DNA of 64,000 bases from Hansschlegelia beijingensis (GCF_014196425.1 NZ_JACIDR010000001.1:682001-746000), one strand, 5' to 3'. Shown: positions 17,021 to 25,451, numbered from the stretch's first letter. Program-made: numbers and translations. Notes: generated by a model not told the origin, from the letters alone.

Positions 17021-18412
17021 TCAGCTCGGCCGGATCATGGCCTCGGGGCGGACGATGCGGTCGAACTCCTCGGCCGTGACGAAGCCCAGCCGCACGGCTT
17101 CTTCGCGCAAAGTCGTGCCGTTCTTGTGCGCAGTCTTCGCGACCGTGGTGGCCTTGTCGTAGCCGATGGTCGGCGCGAGCGCCGTCACCAGCATCAGCGA
17201 GCGGCTCATCAGATCAGCGATGCGGGCCTCATCGGCCTCGATGCCGACCACACAATTATCCGTGAAGCTGACCGCGGCGTCGGCCAGGATGCGGATCGAC
17301 TGCAGCATGCAGTACGCCATCACGGGCTTGTAGACGTTGAGCTCGAAATGGCCCTGGCTGCCGCTGAAGGTGATGGTCGCGTTGTTTCCGAACACCTGGG
17401 CGCACACCATCGTCAGCGCCTCGCACTGCGTCGGGTTCACCTTGCCGGGCATGATCGACGAGCCGGGCTCGTTCTCCGGCAGCTTCAGTTCTCCGAGACC
17501 CGAGCGCGGACCCGACCCCAGCAGCCGGATGTCGTTGGCGATCTTGAACAGGCCCGCCGCAAGCGCGTTCAGCGCCCCGTGGGCGTGCACATAGGCGTCG
17601 TGCGAGGCGAGCGCCTCGAACTTGTTGGCGGCGGTCACGAAGGGCAGGCCGGTGATCTCCGCGACGCGAGCCGCGAAGCCCTCCGCGAAGCCGACCTTGG
17701 CGTTGATGCCCGTGCCGACCGCGGTGCCGCCCTGGGCGAGCGGGTAGAGGTGCCGCAGCGTCTCGCGGATTCGCTCCGCCCCGAGCCGCACCTGGGCGAC
17801 ATAGCCCGAGAACTCCTGGCCGAGGGTGAGCGGCGTCGCGTCCTGGGTGTGCGTGCGGCCGATCTTGATGATGTGCTCGAACGCCCTGGACTTGGCTTCC
17901 AGGGCGTCGGCGAGATGGGCGAGGGCGGGCAGCAGCCGGCGTTCGATCTCCTCCGCGGCTGCGATGTGCATCGCGGTCGGGAAGGTGTCGTTGGACGACT
18001 GGCTCATGTTGACGTGGTCGTTCGGATGAACCGGCGTCTTGGAGCCGAGCGCGCCGCCAAGCAGCTCGATCGCGCGGTTCGAGATCACCTCGTTGGCGTT
18101 CATGTTCGACTGCGTGCCGGAGCCCGTCTGCCAGACGACGAGCGGGAAGTGGTCGTCGAACTTGCCGTCGACGACCTCCTTGGCGGCGGCCGAGATGGCC
18201 TCAGCCAGCCTGGGGTCGAGGATGCCGAGATCGCGGTTGGTGAGCGCCGCCGCGCGCTTGATGATGCCGAGCGCCCGAACCAGCGGCTTCGGCATGGTCT
18301 CGCCGCCGATCTTGAAGTTCTGCAGCGAGCGCTGCGTCTGCGCGCCCCAGTACCGGTCCGCGGGCACCTCCAGCGGGCCGAATGAGTCGGTCTCGGTGCG
18401 GGTCGCTGTCAT
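17021..18412 (-). CDS. fumC: Class II fumarate hydratase
   Basis: Iron-independent fumarase of the citric acid cycle (fumarate + water to L-malate), a cytoplasmic homotetramer; 463 residues, the normal length. Landmarks: [14 protein letters not shown] (residues 97-110), [14 protein letters not shown] (129-142), the active-site His in [10 protein letters not shown] (His188) and the superfamily signature [11 protein letters not shown] (317-327). The start ATG 18412 precedes [12 protein letters not shown], typical of FumC. It lies between sspB and DUF4169 on the same strand. Confidence 0.95.
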   Translation of the reverse strand: MTATRTETDSFGPLEVPADRYWGAQTQRSLQNFKIGGETMPKPLVRALGIIKRAAALTNRDLGILDPRLAEAISAAAKEVVDGKFDDHFPLVVWQTGSGTQSNMNANEVISNRAIELLGGALGSKTPVHPNDHVNMSQSSNDTFPTAMHIAAAEEIERRLLPALAHLADALEAKSRAFEHIIKIGRTHTQDATPLTLGQEFSGYVAQVRLGAERIRETLRHLYPLAQGGTAVGTGINAKVGFAEGFAARVAEITGLPFVTAANKFEALASHDAYVHAHGALNALAAGLFKIANDIRLLGSGPRSGLGELKLPENEPGSSIMPGKVNPTQCEALTMVCAQVFGNNATITFSGSQGHFELNVYKPVMAYCMLQSIRILADAAVSFTDNCVVGIEADEARIADLMSRSLMLVTALAPTIGYDKATTVAKTAHKNGTTLREEAVRLGFVTAEEFDRIVRPEAMIRPS

Positions 18413-18504
18413 CGGAGGCCCCCAGGCTCGTCGTCGCGCTTCGATCTGCGCGAGGCGTGCCTAGCACGCGGCGTTCGGCCGCGTCACGCCGCCTTCGGGC
18501 GCAG

Positions 18505-19059
18505 TCACTTCTTCCGGAACTTGTCCAGGCTGACGACCTCGGCGCCGCCCTCGGAGGCCGCCGCGGGAGAGGCGTCCGCCCCTTGCTCGTCCGTCCCGCT
18601 CGGCTCCGGCTGACGGAGCGGCTCGACGGCGGCCCCGGAGGTCTCTCCGTCGACGTCTTCATCGGCCGCGCCGGGCGCGTCGGGGTTGTCGAACTTCAGC
18701 CCGAACTGGACGGACGGATCGAAGAAGCCGGTCACGGACGCGAACGGGACGCTCAGCTTCTCCGGGATGTTGCGGAAGGAGAGGCCGACCTCGAAGCCGT
18801 CCTCGCGCACGGTCAGGTCCCAGAACTGGTGCTGGAGCACGATCGTCATCTCGGCCGGATATTCCGCGCGCAGACGCTGCGACAGCCGGACGTCGGGATC
18901 GGTGGTGCGGAAGGAGATGTAGAAATGATGGTCGCCGGGCGCGCCCTCGCGCGCCACGCGGGCCAGCACGTCGTGCACCACGCCGCGCAACGCCTTCTGC
19001 GTCAGCAGGTCGTAGCGGATGAAGTCCTGAACGGGCGGGGTCGGCGGCGTCGTCGTCAT
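18505..19059 (-). CDS. sspB: SspB-family ClpXP protease adaptor
   Basis: Adaptor that hands ssrA-tagged and other substrates to ClpXP; 184 residues. The SspB core covers about 10-120 (FIRYDLLTQKALRGVV, HHFYISFRTTDPDV, EMTIVLQHQFWDL, FEVGLSFRNIPEKLSVPF). It is followed by an acidic disordered linker and a C-terminal basic tail ending EVVSLDKFRKK; in the family such a tail docks on the ClpX N-domain. It resembles the alphaproteobacterial SspB subgroup. It is followed by fumC 92 nt later on the same strand. Confidence 0.88.
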   Translation of the reverse strand: MTTTPPTPPVQDFIRYDLLTQKALRGVVHDVLARVAREGAPGDHHFYISFRTTDPDVRLSQRLRAEYPAEMTIVLQHQFWDLTVREDGFEVGLSFRNIPEKLSVPFASVTGFFDPSVQFGLKFDNPDAPGAADEDVDGETSGAAVEPLRQPEPSGTDEQGADASPAAASEGGAEVVSLDKFRKK

Positions 19060-19177
19060 GCCCGGTACATAGTCGGATTCGGCGCGCAGGGAACATCGCG
19101 ACCGGTCGCCGCGACCCGAAATCGCGTGAACGGCGGCGGTTGCGCCCCGGCCAAGCGAGGGGCGCCCCTGAACGAAC

Positions 19178-19202
19178 GCAGCCCGGCGGTGAGCCGGGCT
19201 GC
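19178..19202 (-). terminator. Hairpin, probable terminator after the MHS transporter gene
   Basis: Perfect 10-bp inverted repeat GCAGCCCGGC (19178-19187) / GCCGGGCTGC (19193-19202) with a 5-nt loop, 39 nt past the transporter stop. On the minus strand it is followed by GTTCGTT rather than a pure T run, so termination strength is uncertain. Confidence 0.55.
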
Positions 19203-19240
19203 GCGCGAAGCGTCGGTCCTGTCGCGAGACAGGGAGGACC

Positions 19241-20926
19241 TCAGGAGTGTTCGTAGGTCTCGAGGTCCCGGTCCTTGGTCTCGGGCACGAAGAACAGTCC
19301 GATCACCACCGTCATGAGGGCGAAGACGATCGGGTACCAGAGGCCGAAGTAGATGTCGCCGGTCGCGGCCACCATGGCGAAGGCCGTCGCCGGCAACAGG
19401 CCGCCGAACCAGCCATTGCCGATGTGGTACGGCAGCGACATCGAGGTGTAGCGGATGCGCGTCGGGAACATCTCGACCAGCGCGGCGGCGATCGGCCCGT
19501 AGACCATCGTCACGAACAGCACGAGCACGAACAGCAGCAGCACGATGCCGCCGGTCTGGGCTCGGAAGATGTCGAACACGTGCTCCATCTTCGCGATGCC
19601 GGGATCGCCCGCCTTCGGGTAGCCGGCCGCCTGAAGGGCGGCGAGCGTCGCCTTGCTGGACTCCGCCGCGGCCGCGCCGCCGACGAACGGAATCTCCTGA
19701 TCGTTGACGCGGACCTTGGTCTCGCCGGCCGGGCCAGCTTCGGTCGTGTACCTGACCGAGGACTTCGACAGGAAGTCGCGCGCCTGGTCACAGGCGCTCG
19801 TGTACTTGCGCGTGCCGACCGGGTTGAACAGATCGCCGCATTCGGCCGGATCCGCGATCACCGTGACCTTGACGGTCTCGATGGCGTGGTTGAGCGCGGG
19901 ATTACCGAGCGCGGTGATCTGGTGGAAGATCGGGAAGTAGCAGACCGCGGCGATCAGGCAGCCGCCGAGGATGATCGGCTTGCGGCCGATCTTGTCGGAG
20001 AGCGCGCCGAACACGATGAAGAAGCCGGTGCCGAGCAGCAGCGACCAGGCGATCAGAAGGTTCGAGGTGAAGGCGTCGACCTTGAGGATCGATTGCAGGA
20101 AGAACAGCGCGTAGAACTGGCCGGTGTACCAGACGACGCCCTGGCCGGCGGTGAGGCCGAGCAGCGCGATCAGGGCGATCTTGGCGTTGCGCCACTGACC
20201 GAAGGACTCCGAGAGCGGCGCCTTGGAGCGGGTGCCCTCGGCCTTCATCTTCTGGAAGGCGGGAGACTCGTTCAGCGAGAGCCGGATCCACACGGAGATG
20301 CCGAGCAGCACGACCGAGATCAGGAACGGAATGCGCCAGCCCCAGTCCTTGAAGGCCTCCTCGCCGACCATGCCGCGGGTGAACAGGATCACCAGCAGCG
20401 ACAGGAACAGTCCGAGGGTCGCAGTGGTCTGGATCCACGAGGTGTAGAAGCCGCGCCGGCCGACCGGAGCATGCTCGGCCACATAGGTCGCCGCGCCGCC
20501 ATACTCGCCGCCGAGCGCGAGGCCCTGCAGCAGGCGCAGAATGATCAGGATGACCGGAGCCGCGAAGCCGATCGTCGCGGCGTTGGGCAGGATGCCCACC
20601 ACGAAGGTCGACAGGCCCATGATCAGGATGGTGACCAGGAAGGTGTATTTGCGGCCGACGAGGTCGCCCAGGCGGCCGAACACCAGGGCGCCGAACGGGC
20701 GCACCAGGAAGCCCGCCGCGAAGGCGAGCAGGGCGAAGATGCCGCGCGTCGATTCAGGATACTGGCTGAAGAACTGCGCGCCGATGATCACGGCGAGCGA
20801 GCCGTAGAGGTAGAAATCGTACCACTCGAAGACGGTGCCGAGCGACGAGGCGAAGATGACCTTCTTCTCCTCCCGCGTCATCGGCCGCGCCTGCTGGGGC
20901 GCTACAGTCGTGCTTGCGACGGACAT
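19241..20926 (-). CDS. MHS-family MFS transporter with large periplasmic insertion
   Basis: Proton-coupled carrier of the metabolite:H+ symporter group of the major facilitator superfamily; 561 residues, longer than the ~430-450 of ProP/KgtP. MHS motifs: FEWYDFYLYG (33-42), RPFGALVFGRLGDLVGRK (76-93), LQGLALGGEYGGAATYVAEH (133-152) and SDKIGRK (310-316). Residues about 340-455 form a hydrophilic insert between helices 8 and 9 with two cysteines (363, 379). The substrate is unknown; relatives carry osmolytes, dicarboxylates or shikimate. The start ATG 20926 follows a weak ribosome site. It is a single gene. Confidence 0.82.
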   Translation of the reverse strand: MSVASTTVAPQQARPMTREEKKVIFASSLGTVFEWYDFYLYGSLAVIIGAQFFSQYPESTRGIFALLAFAAGFLVRPFGALVFGRLGDLVGRKYTFLVTILIMGLSTFVVGILPNAATIGFAAPVILIILRLLQGLALGGEYGGAATYVAEHAPVGRRGFYTSWIQTTATLGLFLSLLVILFTRGMVGEEAFKDWGWRIPFLISVVLLGISVWIRLSLNESPAFQKMKAEGTRSKAPLSESFGQWRNAKIALIALLGLTAGQGVVWYTGQFYALFFLQSILKVDAFTSNLLIAWSLLLGTGFFIVFGALSDKIGRKPIILGGCLIAAVCYFPIFHQITALGNPALNHAIETVKVTVIADPAECGDLFNPVGTRKYTSACDQARDFLSKSSVRYTTEAGPAGETKVRVNDQEIPFVGGAAAAESSKATLAALQAAGYPKAGDPGIAKMEHVFDIFRAQTGGIVLLLFVLVLFVTMVYGPIAAALVEMFPTRIRYTSMSLPYHIGNGWFGGLLPATAFAMVAATGDIYFGLWYPIVFALMTVVIGLFFVPETKDRDLETYEHS

Positions 20927-20991
20927 AGGCCTGTTTCACCTCGGCGTTAGGGAGCGGCGTCGCGTGGGCGCGGACGCGACGACGACCGTGA

Positions 20992-21020
20992 GCCGTCCCT
21001 GCGGACGGCGCTGTTTTTTT
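20992..21020 (+). terminator. Plus-strand intrinsic-terminator-like hairpin upstream of the MHS transporter gene
   Basis: GCCGTCC (20992-20998), loop CTGC, GGACGGC (21003-21009), then GCTG and seven T (21014-21020). It points rightward, although the gene to its left is read leftward. It may stop antisense transcripts or end an unannotated small RNA; the remainder of 20927-21216 holds no gene that I can see. Confidence 0.5.
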
Positions 21021-21216
21021 GTTGAGTCGGCTGGCCCGCGCCGCAGGCCCTTCTCAGGTGGATGCGGCGCCCCCCGCATCGGTTTCTCCCTGACGAGCCG
21101 GATCACGGCGCGCTTCGCGGATCTGTCCGTGGCCCTGAAATCCCCTCGAGCCCTAGCGCACAACTCCGCACCACCTAGATACACAGTGTGGCGACGACTC
21201 GTCGACGGGCCCGCGA

Positions 21217-21621
21217 ATGCGACCTTCGTTTAATCTGCTGTTAAGTTTTTCTTTGTGCGCGCTGGTGCTGGCGCCTGAGGTCCGGGCCGAGTACCGGCCG
21301 GGCACGATCATCTCCGAGCCGGCTGACCAGCGCGGGGGCGCGATCACCCGCCCGGCCGGAAAGCCGGATCGCGAATGGCGACGCGGGCGGAAGACGCCGG
21401 AGCTGCGACGCGCCCCGCAGCGGCCGATCGCCGGACCGGCCGCTCCGCCCCGATTCGACAGCCGCGGCCGCCGGCTGGACGTGCCGGGCCGGCCCGACAC
21501 CTATGACGCGATCGGCCGTGTGCGGCGCGATTATCCGAGGCCGGGCGTGACGATCGTCCCGAGCGGTCCGACCGTGCGCACCGACGCCGCCACCAGAATC
21601 AATCAGTTCCCGCCGCGGTGA
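21217..21621 (+). CDS. Hypothetical secreted Pro/Arg-rich protein
   Basis: Unrecognised protein of 134 residues. It opens with a convincing signal peptide (MRPSFNLLLSFSLCALVLAP, cut near VRA-EY). The mature part is hydrophilic and rich in Pro, Arg and Gly (RRAPQRPIAGPAAPPR, RRDYPRPGVTIVPSGP), lacks cysteines and is probably disordered. The start is ATG 21217; no strong Shine-Dalgarno site is present (the upstream run is GC-rich). Its end overlaps the convergent rlmB gene by 23 nt. A DNA-level search for conservation would decide whether it is real; the signal peptide is the main support. Confidence 0.55.
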   Translation: MRPSFNLLLSFSLCALVLAPEVRAEYRPGTIISEPADQRGGAITRPAGKPDREWRRGRKTPELRRAPQRPIAGPAAPPRFDSRGRRLDVPGRPDTYDAIGRVRRDYPRPGVTIVPSGPTVRTDAATRINQFPPR

Positions 21622-22441
21622 GCGGCTTGGCGCGGCGCGCCACGTAGAGCGCGATCGCGGCGGCGTTCGAGACGTTGAGGCTCTTGATCGCGCCCGGCGC
21701 GTCGAGCCGGGCCAGCCGGTCGCAGGTCTCCCGCGTGAGCTGCCGCAATCCCTTGCCTTCCGCCCCCAGCACCAGCGCGACTCCGCCAGAGCCCAGAGCC
21801 GATTCGTCGAAGCTCGCGTCGCCTTCGGAATCGAGGCCGATCCGCAGGAAGCCGCGGTCGCCAAGCGTCTGCAGCGCGCGAGCGAGGTTCTGCACCAGCA
21901 CGAGCGGCGCATGCTCAAGTCCGCCGCTTGCGGACTTCGCGAGCACGCCGGTCGCCTCCGGGCTGTGGCGCGCGGTGGTGACGATCGCGTCGACCGCGAA
22001 GGCCGCGGCGGTGCGCACGATCGCGCCGACATTGTGGGGGTCGGTGATCTGGTCGAGCACCAGCACCAGCCCGTCCCGCGGGATCGTCTCCAGCGTCGGG
22101 CCGTCGAGCGCCTCCGCTTCCAGGTAGAGGCCCTGGTGAACGGCGTCCGGTGTGAGCAGGCGGTCGATCGCGCCCGGGCGCACGATCTCCGGCGTGACGC
22201 GGCCGAGCAGGCCGGCCTCGGTGAGCCGCGCGACCGCGTTCTCGGTCGCGAGCAGCCGGATCGGCTTGCGGCGCGGATTGGCGAGCGCCTCGGCGACGCT
22301 GTGATAGCCGTAGATCACCACCGGCCCCTCGTGATCGCGCGGGAAGCCGCGGGGGCCTTCGCGCCCGCCGCCCTGAACGGGGCGCTTCTTCCAGCGCGGA
22401 GAGCCGGACCCGGCTGGGCGCGGCGAACGGGGCGGGCGCAT
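21599..22441 (-). CDS. rlmB: 23S rRNA (guanosine(2251)-2'-O)-methyltransferase
   Basis: SpoU/TrmH-family SAM-dependent methyltransferase that modifies the ribose of G2251 in the P-site loop of 23S rRNA; 280 residues. After a basic disordered lead (1-38) comes the substrate-binding domain (VIYGYHSVAEALANPRR), then the knotted SPOUT domain with DQITDPHNVGAIVRTAAAF, VLGAEGKGLRQLTRETCD and SLNVSNAAAIALY. The first ~38 residues could be partly non-coding, since a later start is not excluded. It stands upstream-divergent to tRNA-Tyr. Confidence 0.9.
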   Translation of the reverse strand: MRPPRSPRPAGSGSPRWKKRPVQGGGREGPRGFPRDHEGPVVIYGYHSVAEALANPRRKPIRLLATENAVARLTEAGLLGRVTPEIVRPGAIDRLLTPDAVHQGLYLEAEALDGPTLETIPRDGLVLVLDQITDPHNVGAIVRTAAAFAVDAIVTTARHSPEATGVLAKSASGGLEHAPLVLVQNLARALQTLGDRGFLRIGLDSEGDASFDESALGSGGVALVLGAEGKGLRQLTRETCDRLARLDAPGAIKSLNVSNAAAIALYVARRAKPLTAAGTD

Positions 22442-22542
22442 TCTGCGATCTCAGGGCAGGAGACGGGGGACGGCCGGCGTTCTGTCACGGCGCCGACGCC
22501 TTGGCAACGCGCGGCCGGGAAGCCGCGCTTCCGGTTTTCCGG

Positions 22543-22571
22543 TTGACACCGGGGCGGGCCGAACCCTAAAG
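22543..22571 (+). promoter_or_regulatory. Promoter of tRNA-Tyr
   Basis: TTGACA (22543-22548), 17-nt spacer, CTAAAG (22566-22571), about 77 nt before the tRNA 5' end. It has a perfect -35 and an A-rich -10 in GC-rich surroundings. Confidence 0.65.
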
Positions 22572-22648
22572 CACCGGCCGCGAAGGACGACGGCGGCGAC
22601 GTCGCGGCCTTCCCGCTTCGGCCCGGTTGACCGCGCCGATGCGAGCGT

Positions 22649-22733
22649 GGAGGGGTGCCCGAGTGGTTAAAGGGGACGGACTGTAAATCCGTTGGCTTAG
22701 CCTACGTTGGTTCGAATCCAACCCCCTCCACCA
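22649..22733 (+). tRNA. tRNA-Tyr (anticodon GTA)
   Basis: 85 nt with encoded CCA (22731-22733). Acceptor stem GGAGGGG (22649-22655) with CCCCTCC (22723-22729). Anticodon stem ACGGA/TCCGT around loop CTGTAAA, giving GTA at 22683-22685. A long class II variable arm precedes the T arm GTTGG-TTCGAAT-CCAAC. Confidence 0.97.
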
Positions 22734-22946
22734 TCTCTCGCCTCCCACCCGATCCTCTCTGAATTTCCCGCGCAAAGCGGCGGCCTGACGGCCGCGGCTG
22801 CGGGCGCTTTCGCCTTCGCGATGGCGCTGCGCTGGAACGAAAGCCCGCCTTCGCGACTTCGCGACAGGGGCGGTCAAGTCCGCGCGTCCGCGCCTGAACC
22901 ACGGCGCGCCGCGCCGCCCTGCGGAGGATGGCGAGGGCCGGGCGGC

Positions 22947-23972
22947 ATGGGGGCAGACGAAGATCAGGCGGCGCTGCTCGCCCTGCGCGCGAGCGCTGCG
23001 CGTTACAGGCTGATTCTCGAAAGCTCGACCGAGTTCGCGATCATCGCGGCCGACGGCGACCGTCGGATCACCGAATGGAACGCCGGCGCGGAGAAAATAT
23101 TCCAGTGGCGTGAGGAGGAGGTGCTCGGTCGCAGGGCCGACCTGATTTTTACGGAAGAGGATCAGGCGAACGGCGCGCCCGCCCGCGAGGCCAGCACCGC
23201 CGACGCCGAAGGCCGCGCCGTCGACGATCGCTGGCACCTCCGCAAGGACGGCGCCCGGTTCTGGGGTTCGGGGATGATGTTCCCGCTTCGCGACGGAGCC
23301 CGGGGTTACCTGAAAATTCTCTACGACCGCACCGAGCATCGGAACGCCGAGGAGCGCCAGAAACTTCTGCTGGGCGAGCTCCAGCACCGCGTCCGCAACA
23401 TTCTCGCGGTGGTGAGGTCGCTTGCGAGGAGGACCATCGAGATGAGCCCTAACCTCCAGGAGTTCGAACAGAGCTTCGACGGGCGTCTGGCGACGCTGGC
23501 CCGAACCCAGAACGTCCTGACCCGCTCGGGCGACGTCGCGCTCGAGCTCGGCGAGCTGATTCGCGACGAACTCGCGGCGGTCGGCGCATCGGTGGGCGAC
23601 CGGGTGACCGTTCAGGGGCCGGACGTGAAGCTGCGTCGGCGCGCGGCGGAAGTCGTGGCGCTTGCCGCGCATGAGCTTGCGACCAACGCGCTGAAGCATG
23701 GCGCGCTGGCCGTGCCTGACGGGCGGCTCGACGTGCGCTGGCGCCTTGTCCCGGGCGCCGACGGCCCGCTGCTCTCGATGGAGTGGCGCGAGCGGGGCGT
23801 GTCGTTCCCGGAGGGGGCGCCGGCCCGCAAGGGTTTCGGCAGGGAGCTGATCGAGCAGGGCCTGCCCTATGAGCTCGGCGCCGCCACCTCGCTGGAGTTC
23901 GACGTGGAGGGGCTTCGGGCGACCATCCGGTTTCCTCTGTGCCAAGGAGACGAAGGAGAGCAGGACGCGTGA
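22947..23972 (+). CDS. PAS domain-containing HWE-family sensor histidine kinase
   Basis: Cytoplasmic sensor kinase of 341 residues with no membrane helix. A PAS domain (about 18-130: RLILESSTEFAIIAADGD, ITEWNAGAEKIFQW, RKDGARFWGSGMMFPL) is followed by the HWE kinase core: phospho-acceptor His147 in ELQHRVRNILAVVRSLARR, N-box HELATNALKHGAL (242-254) and the W-x-E motif EWRERG (Trp280, Glu282). The start ATG 22947 follows GAGGG; frames open further upstream run into tRNA-Tyr and are not credible. Its stop overlaps the response regulator start in GTGA, so they are coupled. The PAS ligand is unknown. HWE kinases often feed the alphaproteobacterial general stress response. Confidence 0.87.
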   Translation: MGADEDQAALLALRASAARYRLILESSTEFAIIAADGDRRITEWNAGAEKIFQWREEEVLGRRADLIFTEEDQANGAPAREASTADAEGRAVDDRWHLRKDGARFWGSGMMFPLRDGARGYLKILYDRTEHRNAEERQKLLLGELQHRVRNILAVVRSLARRTIEMSPNLQEFEQSFDGRLATLARTQNVLTRSGDVALELGELIRDELAAVGASVGDRVTVQGPDVKLRRRAAEVVALAAHELATNALKHGALAVPDGRLDVRWRLVPGADGPLLSMEWRERGVSFPEGAPARKGFGRELIEQGLPYELGAATSLEFDVEGLRATIRFPLCQGDEGEQDA

Positions 23973-24358
23973 CGCCCATCCAGGATCCGCCTCTCGCCGG
24001 CTGGAAGGTTCTGATCGTGGAGGATCAGTTCCTGATCGCCTCGGACATGAAGCGCATCGTGGCGGCGCTCGGCGGCGAAACGATCGGGCCATGCCGCAGC
24101 GTCGAGCAGGCGCGGGAATTGCTGGCCTCCCGATCGCCCGACTTCGCGCTGCTCGACATCAACCTCGACGACAAGCCGGTCTTCGACCTGGCCGAGGAGC
24201 TCTCGCATCGCGGCGTGCCGTTCGTGTTCGCGAGCGGCTACGACGATTTCGCTGTTCCGGAGCCGTATCGGCACGTGCCTCGTCTGGACAAGCCGCTGTC
24301 CCGCGCCGATCTGGAGCAGGCTGTGCTCCGCCTGAGGGCCGGCGTCTCGCCGTCCTAG
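23969..24358 (+). CDS. Single-domain response regulator, FAT GUY-like
   Basis: A 129-residue stand-alone receiver domain. Acidic pocket ED at 18-19 (LIVEDQ), phospho-acceptor Asp63 (LLDINLD) and Lys108 (LDKPL). Residues 87-91 read FASGY, close to the FAT GUY signature of alphaproteobacterial receivers such as SdrG that relay phosphate within the general stress response. GTG 23969 overlaps the kinase stop by 4 nt with AAGGAG upstream, so the pair is co-translated. No output domain is present, so it likely acts by phosphotransfer or protein binding. Its stop overlaps the convergent tail-anchored protein gene by 4 nt. Confidence 0.87.
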   Translation: MTPIQDPPLAGWKVLIVEDQFLIASDMKRIVAALGGETIGPCRSVEQARELLASRSPDFALLDINLDDKPVFDLAEELSHRGVPFVFASGYDDFAVPEPYRHVPRLDKPLSRADLEQAVLRLRAGVSPS

Positions 24359-24717
24359 AGCAGGAGGCCCCCGGCGAAAGCGGCTCCGAACGCCAGGATG
24401 ACCAGAACCAGAATCATGGCCACGCGTGGGGTGTGGCGAGGCCGCGCCGCGGCATGCTCGTCGCGCGGTCGTTCGTCCGAGAGGCCGGGCGCCCGGCTCA
24501 TCGCGCCTTGGCCGCCAGGCGTTTCGGCCGCGAGGGCCGTCTGCGTCCGCTCGGCCGTCGGCGGTTCGCCTGCAGCCTCGTCGTCGGCGCCGAGGGGCGC
24601 CGCCGCCGGATCCGTGAACGGCGCCTTGTCGCCGGTCCGGCCGCTGTCGATCGCGTCGCGCAGCCGTTCGACCCCGGCGTCTGATGTGTCGCGTTCAGCT
24701 GTCATCGTCTCCGTCAT
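24355..24717 (-). CDS. Conserved hypothetical tail-anchored acidic protein
   Basis: Unrecognised protein of about 120 residues. The first ~95 are acidic, Ala/Pro-rich and probably disordered (RLRDAIDSGRTGDKAPF, DPAAAPLGADDEAAGEPP). Then a basic patch (RPRHTPR) and one C-terminal helix (VAMILVLVILAFGAAFAGGLLL) suggest a tail-anchored inner-membrane protein facing the cytoplasm. The start is ATG 24717, with ATG 24705 as an alternative. It is the only minus-strand gene within the kinase cluster. The GRTGDK...DPAAAPLG-DDEA block looks conserved in relatives as I recall, but I know of no function. Confidence 0.65.
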   Translation of the reverse strand: MTETMTAERDTSDAGVERLRDAIDSGRTGDKAPFTDPAAAPLGADDEAAGEPPTAERTQTALAAETPGGQGAMSRAPGLSDERPRDEHAAARPRHTPRVAMILVLVILAFGAAFAGGLLL

Positions 24718-24776
24718 CCTTCCGGCCGCCGCGCAGGAGCCGTCCGCGCGGTCGCCCGCCAAGGGCAATCCCTGAA

Positions 24777-25367
24777 ATGGCCGGCATGTTCCCGGACGAG
24801 GGTCGCGAAAGCCCGCGTCACCGCGCGCGGAACCTGCTGGCGCTGGTCCAGGCGCTGGCGGAAGCGTCGCGCCCGGGCGAATCGCTCGAGGATTATCGGT
24901 CGAGGCTCGGTCGCCGCCTGGCGGCGCTCGCCCGCGCCGAGAGCCTGCTGCCGGAGCGGGAAGGGGAACAGGCGCCGTCGGTCGGCCGGCTTGTGCGGGG
25001 CGAACTCGCGAGCTGGGGCTTGGGCGAGGACAGTCGCGTCGCCCTCGCCGGGCCCGTGGCGCCGATACGTCCGCGCGCGGTTCGCATGCTCGCTCTCGCG
25101 CTGCACGAACTCGCCGCGAACGCCGCCGAACACGGCGCGCTCGCCCGCGACGGCGGCGGCCTCGCGATCTCCTGGGAGCGGAAGGGCGGCCACGTCGTCA
25201 TCGAATGGCGGGAGACCTGCGCTTCGGCGTCTCCGGATGCGCCGCGCGGCTTCGGTCGTGAACTGATCGAGGAGGGATTGCCTCACCAGCTCGGCGCGAC
25301 GGTCGATTACCGGCTCGGTCCTGAAGGGCTCATCTGCCGGATCGTCGCCCAGATCGCGGCTGATTGA
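24777..25367 (+). CDS. Minimal HWE-type sensor histidine kinase without input domain
   Basis: A 196-residue kinase core only. The His box is [16 protein letters not shown] (His15), the ATP-binding N-box [13 protein letters not shown] (110-122), the W-x-E motif EWRET (Trp144, Glu146), and [17 protein letters not shown] matches the end of the upstream PAS kinase. The shared C-terminal block suggests the two kinases are paralogues. With no sensory domain or membrane segment, it may form heterodimers or act as a phosphatase or scaffold; that is inference. The start ATG 24777 (MAGMFPDEG) is chosen as the last start before the His box; AAGGGCAAT upstream is a weak ribosome site. Confidence 0.8.
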   Translation: MAGMFPDEGRESPRHRARNLLALVQALAEASRPGESLEDYRSRLGRRLAALARAESLLPEREGEQAPSVGRLVRGELASWGLGEDSRVALAGPVAPIRPRAVRMLALALHELAANAAEHGALARDGGGLAISWERKGGHVVIEWRETCASASPDAPRGFGRELIEEGLPHQLGATVDYRLGPEGLICRIVAQIAAD

Positions 25368-25451
25368 CCCGATCTGGCGGGAACCAGCCGGCCGCCGGGC
25401 GATTTCAGAAGGAGACCCCCCGCGACAGCGGACCGTCTGAAGGAGGCCACG

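Noticed and set aside
22707-22946. Upstream extension of the PAS kinase frame
   Set aside because: It would start inside tRNA-Tyr; the extension is low-complexity and ATG 22947 sits just before the PAS domain.
25380-25404. Possible EcfG promoter (GGAAC-N16-GATTT) before the 62-residue proteins
   Set aside because: The -10 element does not match CGTT; chance in GC-rich DNA is likely.
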